Below are positions 1 to 12,163 of a DNA stretch of 64,000 nt, piece after piece (position 1 is the stretch's first letter; each line of letters begins with the position of its first letter). The notes under the pieces are model-generated. The model was not told the DNA's origin. It worked only from the letters and a program-made list of their open reading frames with translations, and searched no databases. The position numbers and the translations under genes are program-made. This stretch comes from Methylobacterium sp. (GTDB taxonomy: Bacteria; Pseudomonadota; Alphaproteobacteria; Rhizobiales; Beijerinckiaceae), in the NCBI RefSeq assembly GCF_028290105.1, contig NZ_JAQGKL010000037.1, forward strand, positions 40,194 through 104,193, read 5' to 3'.

Positions 1-969
1 CAACTGGTCCTGCTCTGGGGCGTGGTCGTCGGCATCGGCACGGGTCTCACCGCCCTGGTGCTCGGCGCCACGGTGGCCACGCGCTGGTTCTCGCATCGGC
101 GCGGCCTCGTCGTCGGGCTGCTCACGGCGAGTTCGGCCACGGGCCAACTGGTGGTGCTGCCAGTGCTGGCGGCCCTCACCGAGGCGATGGGCTGGCGCGC
201 CGCGCTTCTCGTCATCTGCGGGCTTCTGTTGACGGCGGGACTCGGCGTGCTCGCGCTGATGCGGGACCGACCGGAGGATCTGGGGCTGGCGCCCTATGGC
301 GAGACCGCGCCGGCCGTCGCCCGGGCCGCACCGGGTCCGAGCGCGGGCGGCGCGATCGCGGCCCTGCGCGAGGCTGCCCGCACCCGGGTGTTCTGGGTCC
401 TGTTCGCCACCTTCTTCATCTGCGGGGCGAGCACCAACGGTCTGATCCAGACCCACTTCATCCCGCTCTGCGCCGATTACGGCATCGGCCCGGTCCAGGG
501 TGCCAGCGTGCTCGCCGCGATGGGCGTGTTCGATTTCGTCGGCACGGTGGCGTCGGGCTGGCTCTCCGACCGCTACGACAACCGCTGGCTCCTGTTCTGG
601 TACTACGGCCTGCGCGGCCTCTCGCTGATGTTCCTGCCGTTCTCGGACTTCTCCTTCGTCGGCCTGTCGCTGTTTGCCGTGTTCTACGGCCTCGACTGGA
701 TCGCCACGGTGCCCCCCACCGTTCGCCTGACGGCGGCCCGGTTCGGGCGCGAGCGGGCCAACCTCGTCTTCGGCTGGGTCTTTGCCGGGCATCAGCTCGG
801 TGCGGCCACGATCGCCTACGGCGCGGGGCTCTCGCGCACGGAGCTCGCGAGCTACCTGCCGGCCTTCTTCGCCGCCGGGGCGCTCTGCCTCACCGCGGCC
901 CTGCTGATCCTCAGCCTCGGCCGCCCGTCCACGCGTGAGGTCCCCGCCGGAGCGACGGGGCGCGCCTGA
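1..969 (+). CDS. MFS transporter (5'-truncated by window edge)
   Basis: Open frame from base 1 to stop at 969; multiple hydrophobic TM segments, MFS-like GWLSDRYDNR loop. Confidence 0.85.
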   Translation, partial: QLVLLWGVVVGIGTGLTALVLGATVATRWFSHRRGLVVGLLTASSATGQLVVLPVLAALTEAMGWRAALLVICGLLLTAGLGVLALMRDRPEDLGLAPYGETAPAVARAAPGPSAGGAIAALREAARTRVFWVLFATFFICGASTNGLIQTHFIPLCADYGIGPVQGASVLAAMGVFDFVGTVASGWLSDRYDNRWLLFWYYGLRGLSLMFLPFSDFSFVGLSLFAVFYGLDWIATVPPTVRLTAARFGRERANLVFGWVFAGHQLGAATIAYGAGLSRTELASYLPAFFAAGALCLTAALLILSLGRPSTREVPAGATGRA

Positions 970-1303
970 CGCGTTACGACGTCCTCCGGATCGGAACGCC
1001 CAAGCTCTGGTCCGGATGATGCTAGGGGCGGGCACCGATGCTCCGCCCGCGCGCACTCCCGAATCGATGCAGGACTCAAGAAGGACCCAAGGCGCGCCCG
1101 CTTCCGGCGGAGCGCGCCCTTGTGCGCGCCATACCCGGATCTGCCCGGAAAAGCGGCAAACCTTGGGAAATGTCAGTGCGCGATGGTAGCGCGGCCTTTG
1201 AAGCCCTGGACCTTCCGGCCAAGGTCTCGGCACTGTCCGACACAGCACCGCCACATTCCACGGGCGCCCGCCCGCACGCCCGACCACGGGGAACGAGGAC
1301 GCG

Positions 1304-2026
1304 ATGAACTACAACTGGAACTGGGGCATCTTCCTCGAACCCTCGCCGGAAGGCGCCGGCACCTATGCGGGCATGCTGCTCTCGGGTCTGGTCTGGACGG
1401 TGGTGACGGCGCTCTGCGCCTGGGTGATCGCCTTCCTCCTCGGCTCGGTCATCGGCGTCATGCGCACGCTGCCGTCCAAGACCGCGAACGCCGTCGGCAC
1501 GGCCTATGTCGAGCTGTTCCGCAACATCCCGCTCCTGGTGCAGATGTTCCTCTGGTACTTCGTGCTGCCGGAGGTGCTGCCCGAATCCTGGGGCGGCTGG
1601 ATCAAGCAGATGCCCAACGCGCCGTTCTACACGGCGGTGGTGTGTCTGGGTTTCTTCACCGCCTCCCGCGTCGCCGAGCAGGTGCGCGCCGGCATCCAGG
1701 CCCTGCCCCGCGGGCAGAAGATGGCCGGCACCGCCATGGGCCTCACGGTCAACCAGACCTACCGCTACGTGCTCCTGCCCAACGCCTACCGGATGATCCT
1801 GCCCCCCCTGACCTCGGAATTCCTGAACAATCTCAAGAACACCTCCGTGGCGCTGACCATCGGCCTGCTCGAACTCACGGCGCGGGCCCGCGCCATGCAG
1901 GAATTCTCCTTTCAGGTGTTCGAGGCTTTCACCGCCGCCACCATCCTCTACGTCCTCATCAACGTCGTGGTGATCTTCACTTCCGGCTGGATCGAGCGTC
2001 GCGTCGCCATACCGGGCCATCGCTGA
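1304..2026 (+). CDS. gltJ: polar amino-acid (glutamate/aspartate-type) ABC transporter permease
   Basis: HisM/GltJ-like permease sequence (VELFRNIPLLVQMFLWYFVLPE); followed by second permease and ATPase. Confidence 0.88.
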   Translation: MNYNWNWGIFLEPSPEGAGTYAGMLLSGLVWTVVTALCAWVIAFLLGSVIGVMRTLPSKTANAVGTAYVELFRNIPLLVQMFLWYFVLPEVLPESWGGWIKQMPNAPFYTAVVCLGFFTASRVAEQVRAGIQALPRGQKMAGTAMGLTVNQTYRYVLLPNAYRMILPPLTSEFLNNLKNTSVALTIGLLELTARARAMQEFSFQVFEAFTAATILYVLINVVVIFTSGWIERRVAIPGHR

Positions 2027-2067
2027 GGGGCTGTCCTTCGCGTCTCCGTCTTCAAGGATAGCTCCCG

Positions 2068-2760
2068 ATGCTCTCGAATTTCGACTTTTCCGTCATCACC
2101 TCCGCGCTGCCGTACCTGTTCCTCGACGGCATGCGCTTCACCCTGACCCTGACCGCGCTCGCCGCCATCGGCGGCATCGTCCTCGGCACCCTCATCGCCA
2201 TGATGCGGCTTTCGAGCATCCCGGTGGTTCCCCTGGTGGCCAAGGGCTACGTCAACCTGATGCGGTCGCTGCCGCTCGTTCTGGTGATCTTCTGGTTCTA
2301 CTTCCTCGTGCCCTATCTCGGGCAATGGATGACCGGAGCCGACCGGCCGATGACGGTGGGGGCCTTCACCTCCTCGCTCGTGACCTTCACGCTGTTCGAG
2401 GCGGCCTACTTCTCCGAGATCATGCGCGCGGGCATCCAGTCGATCCCCAAGGGACAGGCGGCCGCCGCCTCGGCCCTCGGCCTGACCTACTTCGCCTCGA
2501 TGCGCAGCGTGATCCTGCCCCAGGTCTTCCGCAACATGACGCCGATCCTGCTCACCCAGACCATCGTGCTGTTCCAGGATACCTCGCTGGTCTACGTGCT
2601 CTCCGTCACCGACTTCCTGGGGGCCGCCTCGAAGATCGCCCAGCGCGATGGCCGCCTCGTCGAAATGTACCTGTTCGCGGCCGTCGTCTACTTCGCGGTC
2701 TGCTTCATCGCCTCGATGGCCGTGCGCCAGCTGCAGAAGAAGATCGCCATCATTCGCTGA
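2068..2760 (+). CDS. gltK: polar amino-acid ABC transporter permease
   Basis: MRSLPLVLVIFWFYFLVPY and EAAYFSEIMRAGIQSIPKGQ permease motifs. Confidence 0.88.
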   Translation: MLSNFDFSVITSALPYLFLDGMRFTLTLTALAAIGGIVLGTLIAMMRLSSIPVVPLVAKGYVNLMRSLPLVLVIFWFYFLVPYLGQWMTGADRPMTVGAFTSSLVTFTLFEAAYFSEIMRAGIQSIPKGQAAAASALGLTYFASMRSVILPQVFRNMTPILLTQTIVLFQDTSLVYVLSVTDFLGAASKIAQRDGRLVEMYLFAAVVYFAVCFIASMAVRQLQKKIAIIR

Positions 2761-2787
2761 CGCATCCCGAACCCGAGGATCTCCCCC

Positions 2788-3564
2788 ATGACCACGCCGC
2801 TGAACACCGCGCAGGCCCCCGTGACCACGGGCCCCATGATCACGATGAAGTCCGTCAGCAAATCGTACGGCGACTTCCAGGTTCTCACCGACTGCACCAC
2901 CGCCGTGAACAAGGGCGAGGTGGTGGTGGTCTGCGGTCCCTCCGGATCGGGCAAGTCCACCCTGATCAAGTGCGTGAACGCGCTGGAGCCGTTCCAGAAG
3001 GGCGAGATCGTGGTCGACGGCACGCCGGTCCATGACAGGAAGACCAACCTGCCCAAGCTCCGCGCCCGGGTCGGCATGGTGTTCCAGCATTTCGAGCTGT
3101 TCCCGCACCTCTCGATTACAGACAACCTGACCCTGGCCCAGACCAAGGTGCTCAAGCGCGACCCCGACACGGCCCTCAAGACCGGGCTGTCGCTCCTCGA
3201 CCGGGTCGGCCTCTCGGCGCATGCCAAGAAGTTCCCGGGCCAGCTCTCCGGCGGACAGCAGCAGCGCGTCGCCATCGCCCGGGCGCTCGCCATGAACCCG
3301 GTGGTGATGTTGTTCGACGAGCCGACCTCGGCCCTCGACCCCGAGATGGTCGGCGAGGTCCTCGACGTCATGGTGCAGCTCGCCCGCGAGGGCATGACCA
3401 TGATGTGCGTGACCCACGAGATGGGCTTTGCCCGCAAGGTCGCCAACCGCGTCGTCTTCATGGACAAGGGCGAGATCGTCGAGGACGCGACGAAGGACGA
3501 CTTCTTCGGCAACGCCCGCTCCGAGCGCGCCCAGAACTTCCTGTCGAAGATCCTGGTGCACTGA
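2788..3564 (+). CDS. gltL: polar amino-acid ABC transporter ATP-binding protein
   Basis: Walker A GPSGSGKS, signature [16 protein letters not shown], Walker [15 protein letters not shown]. Confidence 0.93.
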   Translation: MTTPLNTAQAPVTTGPMITMKSVSKSYGDFQVLTDCTTAVNKGEVVVVCGPSGSGKSTLIKCVNALEPFQKGEIVVDGTPVHDRKTNLPKLRARVGMVFQHFELFPHLSITDNLTLAQTKVLKRDPDTALKTGLSLLDRVGLSAHAKKFPGQLSGGQQQRVAIARALAMNPVVMLFDEPTSALDPEMVGEVLDVMVQLAREGMTMMCVTHEMGFARKVANRVVFMDKGEIVEDATKDDFFGNARSERAQNFLSKILVH

Positions 3565-3579
3565 AGATCCTGGTGCACT
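3546..3579. repeat. 17-bp perfect tandem duplication gaagatcctggtgcact x2 spanning the gltL stop
   Basis: Direct reading: copies at 3546-3562 and 3563-3579. Confidence 0.95.
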
Positions 3580-3617
3580 GAAGCCATCCGCGACGAGGGC
3601 GTTCTCGCTCCCTGGTG

Positions 3618-3651
3618 AGAGCCGGTTCCGTGGAGACGGAATCGGCTCTTT
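3618..3651 (+). terminator. intrinsic-terminator-like hairpin downstream of gltL
   Basis: AGAGCCGGTTCCGT-ggag-ACGGAATCGGCTCT stem of about 14 bp (one G.T) followed by TTTGT. Confidence 0.65.
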
Positions 3652-3829
3652 GTCGTTCGCGCGCCGCGTTTGCCGCCTCGGAGCAGGTCCACGCGACGCG
3701 AAAACGCTCTATGCCCGTCAGGCCGGTACAATCGGCGGGCGGCCTCCCGGATCGGGTTTCGACGCAGGCGCGAGTCGCCCAGGCGCCGAAGCCCGTGGTG
3801 CGGCCCGCACCTCCTGGGAGGATTTTGCG

Positions 3830-4327
3830 ATGCGAACGCTGACGACCCTGTCGATCGCCGCGCTCACGGTGGCGTACCTGCTCCCGGCGGCGGCCCACGC
3901 CGAGGCGGCCCCGGACCTGAAGGGGCTCTGGAAGCTCGTCTCCTACGAGGTCGAGGTCCGCGCGGACGGCAGGAAGCAGCCGGTGATGGGCGAACACCCC
4001 ACCGGCTACGCCTACTTCACCCCGGAGAACCGGGTCTTCTTCCTGCTCACGGGCGAGGGGCGCAAACCCGCCGAGACCGATGCCGAGCGCGCGGCCCTGA
4101 TGAAGACCCTGGTGTCCTACACCGGAACGGTCACCCTCACGGGGGACCAATGGACCGCCAAGCTCGACGCGGCCTGGGACCCGAAATGGGTCGGTACCGA
4201 GCAGACCCGCTCCTTCACGATCGAGGGCAGCCGCCTGCGCGTCCTGACCCCCTGGCGCGTGATGCCGAACTGGGCCGACCAAGGCGAGACGCGCAGCATC
4301 GTCACCTTCGAGCGCGCGAAGGACTAG
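3830..4327 (+). CDS. secreted lipocalin-like domain protein
   Basis: Signal peptide MRTLTTLSIAALTVAYLLPAAAHA; LKGLWKLVSYEVE and GYAYFTPENRVFFLLTGEGRKP typical of lipocalin-like domain proteins. Confidence 0.75.
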   Translation: MRTLTTLSIAALTVAYLLPAAAHAEAAPDLKGLWKLVSYEVEVRADGRKQPVMGEHPTGYAYFTPENRVFFLLTGEGRKPAETDAERAALMKTLVSYTGTVTLTGDQWTAKLDAAWDPKWVGTEQTRSFTIEGSRLRVLTPWRVMPNWADQGETRSIVTFERAKD

Positions 4328-4659
4328 CGGACGTCCGACCTTCGGCCCTCGTTCGGTCGAGGGCTCCTACGGCCATGTGACAGGCGCCGACCCTGGCCAA
4401 TTCCACGAGCCATCATTGCGCGGGGTGCACGATGGTTCGCGGCCCTGGCCCCAAAACCAATCCTGACAAGTCCGAAAACCCAGACAAAAAAACCGAAACC
4501 CGTAACAAATTTCGCAGACCAAATACTTGCGCGCCCACCGAAGCCATTGCCAGAAAAGGCGAAAATTGCTTGGTTGAGTTTGGCACGAAGGCTGCTCAGC
4601 GGGCTTCAGCCAAATAAGCGGGTTTCGCGATCCGCATAAAATCCCAAGGAGGATGCCCC

Positions 4660-7323
<2,664 letters not shown>

Positions 7324-7331
7324 TCCGTTCC

Positions 7332-7362
7332 GCGCCGGCTGCCCGATCCCGGGGGCCGGCGC
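7332..7362 (+). other. GC-rich hairpin in the aceE-aceF spacer
   Basis: GCGCCGGC / GCCGGCGC inverted repeat without U-tract. Confidence 0.4.
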
Positions 7363-7444
7363 CCGCGAATTCCCGACCCTTCCATCGAACAGACCGCACG
7401 AGGGGGCCCGCGAGAGGCTCCGCTTCACCCAGGGAGAATGCGCA

Positions 7445-8755
7445 GTGGGCATCGAGATCCAGATTCCGGATATCGGCGACTTCAAAGACATCCCGATCAT
7501 CGAGATCCACGTGAAGGAGGGCGACACGATCGGGCCCGACGACCCGCTGGTGTCGCTCGAATCCGACAAGGCGACCATGGACGTGCCCTCGCCGAGCGCC
7601 GGCGTGGTCGAGACGATCCTGGTCAAGATCGGCGACAAGGTCAGCGAGGGCTCGCCGCTCCTGGTGTTCAAGGGCGAGGGGGCCAAGGGCGACACGGCCG
7701 CGGCCGAGAAGGCCGCCGACGCCCCCGCCGGCGCCGACAGCGCCGCGCTGCTGGCCAAGCAGGAGCCGGCGCCGAGCGCCGCGCCCGCTACTCCCGCTGC
7801 CCCGGCCGGCAACCTGCCCGATTTCTCGCAAGTCCATGCCAGCCCCGGCGTGCGGCGCCTGGCCCGCGAACTCGGCCTCGACCTCACCGCCGTGAAGGGC
7901 ACCGGCGAGAAGGGCCGCGTGACCAAGGAGGACGTGAAGGGCCACCTCACCCGCTCGGCCACGCCCGCGCCCGCCGCCTCCGGCACCGCCGCGTTCTCCG
8001 GCGGCGGCATGGGCATCCCCGAGATCCCGGCCGTCGACTTCTCGAAGTTCGGCCCGATCGAGACGCAGCCCCTGTCGCGGATCAAGAAGATCTCCGGCGC
8101 GCACCTGCACCGGTCCTGGCTCAACGTGCCGCTCGTCACCCACCAGGACGAGTCCGACATCACCGAGACGGAGGCCTACCGCAAGGAACTCGACAACGCG
8201 GGCAAGGAGCTCAAGGACAAGGGCTACCGCGTCACCCTGCTGGCCTTCCTCATCAAGGCCGCCGTCTCTGGCTTACGCAAGCATCCCGAGTTCAACGCCT
8301 CGCTCTCCCCCGAGAAGGACGCGCTGATCCTCAAGCGCTACTACAATATCGGCGTGGCGGTGGACACGCCGGACGGCCTCGTAGTCCCGGTGGTGAAGGA
8401 TGCCGACCGCAAGGGCATCATCGAGATCAGCCGCGATCTCGGCGCGATCTCGGCGAAAGCCCGCGAGGGCAAGCTTAGCGCCGCCGACATGCAGGGCGCG
8501 ACCTTCTCGATCTCCAGCCTCGGCGGCATCGGTGGCACCGCCTTCACGCCGCTGGTCAACGCCCCCGAGGTGGCGATCCTCGGCGTCGCCCGCTCGAAGA
8601 TGGCGCCGGTCTGGAACGGCACCGAGTTCAAGCCGCGCCTGATCGTGCCGCTCTCGCTCTCCTACGATCACCGCGTCATCGATGGGGCGCTCGCCGCGCG
8701 CTTCGCCCGCCACCTCGCCCACGTCCTCGAGGACGTCCGGCGCCTCGTCGTCTGA
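7445..8755 (+). CDS. aceF: dihydrolipoamide acetyltransferase (PDH E2)
   Basis: N-terminal lipoyl domain (ESDKATMD), peripheral-subunit-binding domain, C-terminal [10 protein letters not shown] catalytic motif; GTG start. Confidence 0.95.
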   Translation: MGIEIQIPDIGDFKDIPIIEIHVKEGDTIGPDDPLVSLESDKATMDVPSPSAGVVETILVKIGDKVSEGSPLLVFKGEGAKGDTAAAEKAADAPAGADSAALLAKQEPAPSAAPATPAAPAGNLPDFSQVHASPGVRRLARELGLDLTAVKGTGEKGRVTKEDVKGHLTRSATPAPAASGTAAFSGGGMGIPEIPAVDFSKFGPIETQPLSRIKKISGAHLHRSWLNVPLVTHQDESDITETEAYRKELDNAGKELKDKGYRVTLLAFLIKAAVSGLRKHPEFNASLSPEKDALILKRYYNIGVAVDTPDGLVVPVVKDADRKGIIEISRDLGAISAKAREGKLSAADMQGATFSISSLGGIGGTAFTPLVNAPEVAILGVARSKMAPVWNGTEFKPRLIVPLSLSYDHRVIDGALAARFARHLAHVLEDVRRLVV

Positions 8756-8800
8756 GGACGATGAAGGCCCCGCAGCGCGCGAACAGAGTGAGGTGAAGCG

Positions 8801-10645
8801 ATGAGCAGCAACGACGTCCACCTGCCGGATATCGGCGACTTCAAGAACGTGCCCGTCATCGAGGTCAGCGTCAGCCCCGGCGACGTGATCTCGGTCGACG
8901 ACGTGATCATCGTGCTGGAATCCGACAAGGCGACCATGGACATCCCGTCCCCAGTGGCCGGCACGGTGGCCGAGGTGAAGATCAAGGCCGGCGACGCGGT
9001 CAACCAGGGCGACCTGATCCTGGTGATGGCGGAGGCCGTGGCGACCGGTGCGCCGAAGCCCAGCGTGACGGATACGACCAGCACGGGCGGCGCGGCGGCG
9101 CCCGCCGCCCACGCGCCCGGCGAGGGCCAGGCCGGCTACGGCTCGTCGGCCAAGGACACGGGTGGCGCCGCGTCTGCCCCGGCCCCGAAGGGTGCGGCCC
9201 CGGTCTCCGGCGAGGAGACGCGGGCCCAGGTGATCGTCATCGGCGCCGGTCCCGGCGGCTACACCGCCGCGTTCCGAGCCGCCGATCTCGGCCAGTCGGT
9301 GGTGCTCGTGGAGCGCTGGCCGAACCTCGGCGGCGTCTGCCTCAACGTCGGCTGCATCCCCTCGAAAGCCCTGCTGCACGCGGCCAAGGTCATCGACGAG
9401 AGCCACGCCATGGCGGCGCACGGCATCTCCTTCACCGCGCCCGAGATCGACATCGACAAGCTGCGCGAGTGGAAGGACGGCGTGGTCAAGCGCCTCACCG
9501 GCGGGCTCACGGGGCTCGCCAAGCAGCGCAAGGTCACGGTGGTGACGGGTGAGGCCCGCTTCGTCTCACCCCATCAGGTCGCGGTGGAGCACGAAGGCCA
9601 GACCCGCGTGATCGGCTTCGACCACGCCATCATCGCCGCCGGCTCCGAGCCCGTGCAGATGCCCTTCATCCCGCACGAGGACCCGCGGGTGATCGATTCG
9701 ACCGGCGCCCTCGAACTCGACGGCGTGCCCGCCCGCCTCCTGGTGATCGGCGGCGGCATCATCGGGCTCGAGATGGCCACCGTCTATCACGCGCTCGGCT
9801 CCAAGGTGACCATCGTCGAGCTGATGGACCAGATCATCCCGGGCGCGGACAAGGACATGGTCACGCCGCTGATGAAGCGCATCCAGAAACAGTACGAGGC
9901 GATCCACCTCAAAGCCAAGGTCACGGCCGTGGAGGCGACGCCGGAGGGGCTGAAGGTCTCCTTCGAGGGCGGCTCCGCGCCCGCCACCGACACTTTCGAC
10001 AAGGTGCTGGTCTCGGTGGGGCGGCGCCCCAACGGCAAGCGCATCGGCGCGGAGGCCGCCGGGGTGGCGGTGGACGAGCGCGGCTTCATCGCGGTCGACC
10101 GCCAGATGCGCACCAACGTGCCCCACATCTTCGCCATCGGCGACGTGGTCGGCCAGCCGATGCTGGCCCACAAGGCGACGCACGAGGGCAAGGTCGCGGC
10201 CGAGGTCGCCGCCGGCAAGGCCAGCGCCTTCGACGCCAAGGTCATCCCGTCCGTGGCCTATACCGACCCGGAGGTGGCCTGGGTCGGCATCACGGAGAAC
10301 GAGGCGAAGGCCAAGGGCCTCAAGCTCGGCAAGGGCGTGTTCCCTTGGGCGGCCTCCGGCCGCTCCCTGGCGCTCGGGCGCGAGGAGGGCCTGACCAAGG
10401 TGCTGTTCGACCCCGAGACCGACCGCATCCTCGGCTGCGGCATCGTCGGGCCTTCGGCGGGAGACCTCATCGCGGAGGCCGCACTCGCCATCGAGATGGG
10501 GGCGGATGCCGAGGATATCGGCCTGACCATCCATCCTCACCCGACCCTGTCGGAGACGATCGGGCTGGCGGCCGAAGCCTTCGAGGGCACCATCACCGAC
10601 CTCTACATGCCCAAGAAGGACGGTTTGAAGAAGGCTGAGCATTAG
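8801..10645 (+). CDS. lpdA: dihydrolipoyl dehydrogenase (E3) with N-terminal lipoyl domain
   Basis: Lipoyl domain ([13 protein letters not shown]) fused to FAD disulfide oxidoreductase (GGVCLNVGCIPSKALLHAA; HPHPTLSET). Confidence 0.95.
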   Translation: MSSNDVHLPDIGDFKNVPVIEVSVSPGDVISVDDVIIVLESDKATMDIPSPVAGTVAEVKIKAGDAVNQGDLILVMAEAVATGAPKPSVTDTTSTGGAAAPAAHAPGEGQAGYGSSAKDTGGAASAPAPKGAAPVSGEETRAQVIVIGAGPGGYTAAFRAADLGQSVVLVERWPNLGGVCLNVGCIPSKALLHAAKVIDESHAMAAHGISFTAPEIDIDKLREWKDGVVKRLTGGLTGLAKQRKVTVVTGEARFVSPHQVAVEHEGQTRVIGFDHAIIAAGSEPVQMPFIPHEDPRVIDSTGALELDGVPARLLVIGGGIIGLEMATVYHALGSKVTIVELMDQIIPGADKDMVTPLMKRIQKQYEAIHLKAKVTAVEATPEGLKVSFEGGSAPATDTFDKVLVSVGRRPNGKRIGAEAAGVAVDERGFIAVDRQMRTNVPHIFAIGDVVGQPMLAHKATHEGKVAAEVAAGKASAFDAKVIPSVAYTDPEVAWVGITENEAKAKGLKLGKGVFPWAASGRSLALGREEGLTKVLFDPETDRILGCGIVGPSAGDLIAEAALAIEMGADAEDIGLTIHPHPTLSETIGLAAEAFEGTITDLYMPKKDGLKKAEH

Positions 10646-10659
10646 CACCCCTGCAGGGG

Positions 10660-10727
10660 ACGCGCCCTTGCCTGTGATGCGCCCTTCCATGTGACGCGCC
10701 CTTGCCTGTGACGCGCCCTCGGCACGA
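10660..10727. repeat. 17-bp-period tandem repeat downstream of lpdA
   Basis: acgcgcccttgcctgtg / atgcgcccttccatgtg / acgcgcccttgcctgtg / acgcgccctcggcacga. Confidence 0.9.
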
Positions 10728-10816
10728 GCGGTGCCGCATCGGGAAGACGGGGTCGCGCCGGATCGGTGCGGCCCTCCCGGAGCCTGTCGGGGCTCCGGCT
10801 TCGGGAGACGCGTGAG

Positions 10817-11290
10817 ATGGCATCCAACGAGACCGACCCGCCGCGCGATTCGGCACTGCAACGCGCCGAGGCCGCCGGTGATGCGGTCGCCGAGGCCCTG
10901 GAACGCTACCTCGACCGCCTCGTGACGGCGAGCGGCACGGCTCGCACCGAACTCGACGCGGACCTGCGGGCGGCGGGCCGGCTGATGGCCCGCCACACCC
11001 ACCGGCAGCTCGCCGCCAATCTCGGCCTGATGCAGGGACTGATGGCGTCGCGCGGCATCCCGGCGATGCTGCAGCTCCAGCAGGACTTCCTGCGCCGCCA
11101 GGCGGAATGGGCGATCCGCGATTGGGAGCGGGCAGGGGCTCAAGCCCTCGACCTCCTGGACGAGGCTCGGCGCACGGCGAGAGGAAGCGGACCGCCGGAC
11201 GTTCCCGGGCGGGGTGCGACCCAGTCCGACGTTCCTGGGCCCGCCCTGCCGTCGCCGGAGGCGGATCCCGAAGCCGGCCGAGTCGATTGA
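10817..11290 (+). CDS. phasin-like / hypothetical helical protein
   Basis: 158-codon ORF; amphipathic helical segment LGLMQGLMASRGIPAMLQLQQDFLRRQAEWAIRDWERAGAQALDL resembles phasin family proteins. Confidence 0.55.
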   Translation: MASNETDPPRDSALQRAEAAGDAVAEALERYLDRLVTASGTARTELDADLRAAGRLMARHTHRQLAANLGLMQGLMASRGIPAMLQLQQDFLRRQAEWAIRDWERAGAQALDLLDEARRTARGSGPPDVPGRGATQSDVPGPALPSPEADPEAGRVD

Positions 11291-11332
11291 CCGACGTCGC
11301 GGCTGCCCGGTATCCGGCGCCCCGCGAGCGCT

Positions 11333-11869
11333 TCAGCCGATCCGCAGGCGCGTACGCGGCCCGACCCGGCGCAGCAGGCGCACCAGATCGGATCGCTTCA
11401 GGGCGACGCAGCCTTCCGTCGGCAGGTAGCCGGGCCGAGCCACGTGCAGGAAGATCGCCGAGCCGTGGCCGCGCCGGATGGGTCCCCGATTGTAGTCGAG
11501 GTCGACCACGAGGTCGTAGAGCCCGTCCTCCCGCCACATTCGCTCGTGCCCGACGCCTGGCGCCGGCAGGCGGATCGGCCGGTTGTAGCGCCGGTCCCGG
11601 GTATCGTCGCACCAGCCGTCCCCGGGCGCGCTCGGGCGCAAGGGGAGGGGGCTCCGGGGGCGTCCCCCGAAATGGTCCGGCCGGTAGACCCCGCCGCGCA
11701 GGCGGAACGCGCCGCGCGGCGAGGCGCCGTCGCCCTCGCGCTTGGTCTGTGCGATCCCGGAGCGCCCGAGGGCGCATGGGATCACCGCAGCGCCCGCCAG
11801 GACCTGTCCCCGGGTCCGGTCGGCGACGAGGGCGCGCACGCGCAGGTAGGAGACGGTGGTTCGCTTCAT
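11333..11869 (-). CDS. L,D-transpeptidase (YkuD) family protein
   Basis: CALGRSGI.TKREGDGASPRGAFRLRGGVYRPD and HGSAIFLHVARPGYLPTEGCVAL with catalytic Cys; ATG at 11869 chosen inside a longer spurious ORF. Confidence 0.85.
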   Translation of the reverse strand: MKRTTVSYLRVRALVADRTRGQVLAGAAVIPCALGRSGIAQTKREGDGASPRGAFRLRGGVYRPDHFGGRPRSPLPLRPSAPGDGWCDDTRDRRYNRPIRLPAPGVGHERMWREDGLYDLVVDLDYNRGPIRRGHGSAIFLHVARPGYLPTEGCVALKRSDLVRLLRRVGPRTRLRIG

Positions 11870-11962
11870 GAAACGCCTTATTGCCTGCGGGCGAAACCAG
11901 CGCCACCTTCGCGACAGGCGCGTTGAAACTTCCGGGCACCCGCCGACGTTGTGATGTTGTTT

Positions 11963-11991
11963 GGCTGCGCACAACCGTATTGTGCGCAGCC
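11963..11991. promoter_or_regulatory. perfect 12-bp inverted repeat between divergent genes
   Basis: GGCTGCGCACAA-ccgta-TTGTGCGCAGCC. Confidence 0.6.
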
Positions 11992-12163
11992 GAAATAGCT
12001 GCATATGTGTCCGCGGGTTGAAATCTCGGAGGTCGAACAGCGTGGCCATGTCATCGACGTGCCCTGGATCCGCGCTCGAAGCGTCCGTGTTTTCTTTCAC
12101 CCACCGCCTGCGGAATCCGAACCGCCGGCGTGCCCTCGAAACTGCCTGAAAGTTCTTCGGTCG

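Noticed and set aside
1948-3561. 537-aa minus-strand ORF
   Set aside because: Antisense to the ABC transporter genes; no recognisable motifs
4345-4364. GCCCTCG-ttcggt-CGAGGGC hairpin after lipocalin-like gene
   Set aside because: Short stem without T-tract; too weak to call a terminator
4432-4617. 61-aa ORF upstream of aceE
   Set aside because: Lies in A-rich promoter region, no similarity, no convincing RBS
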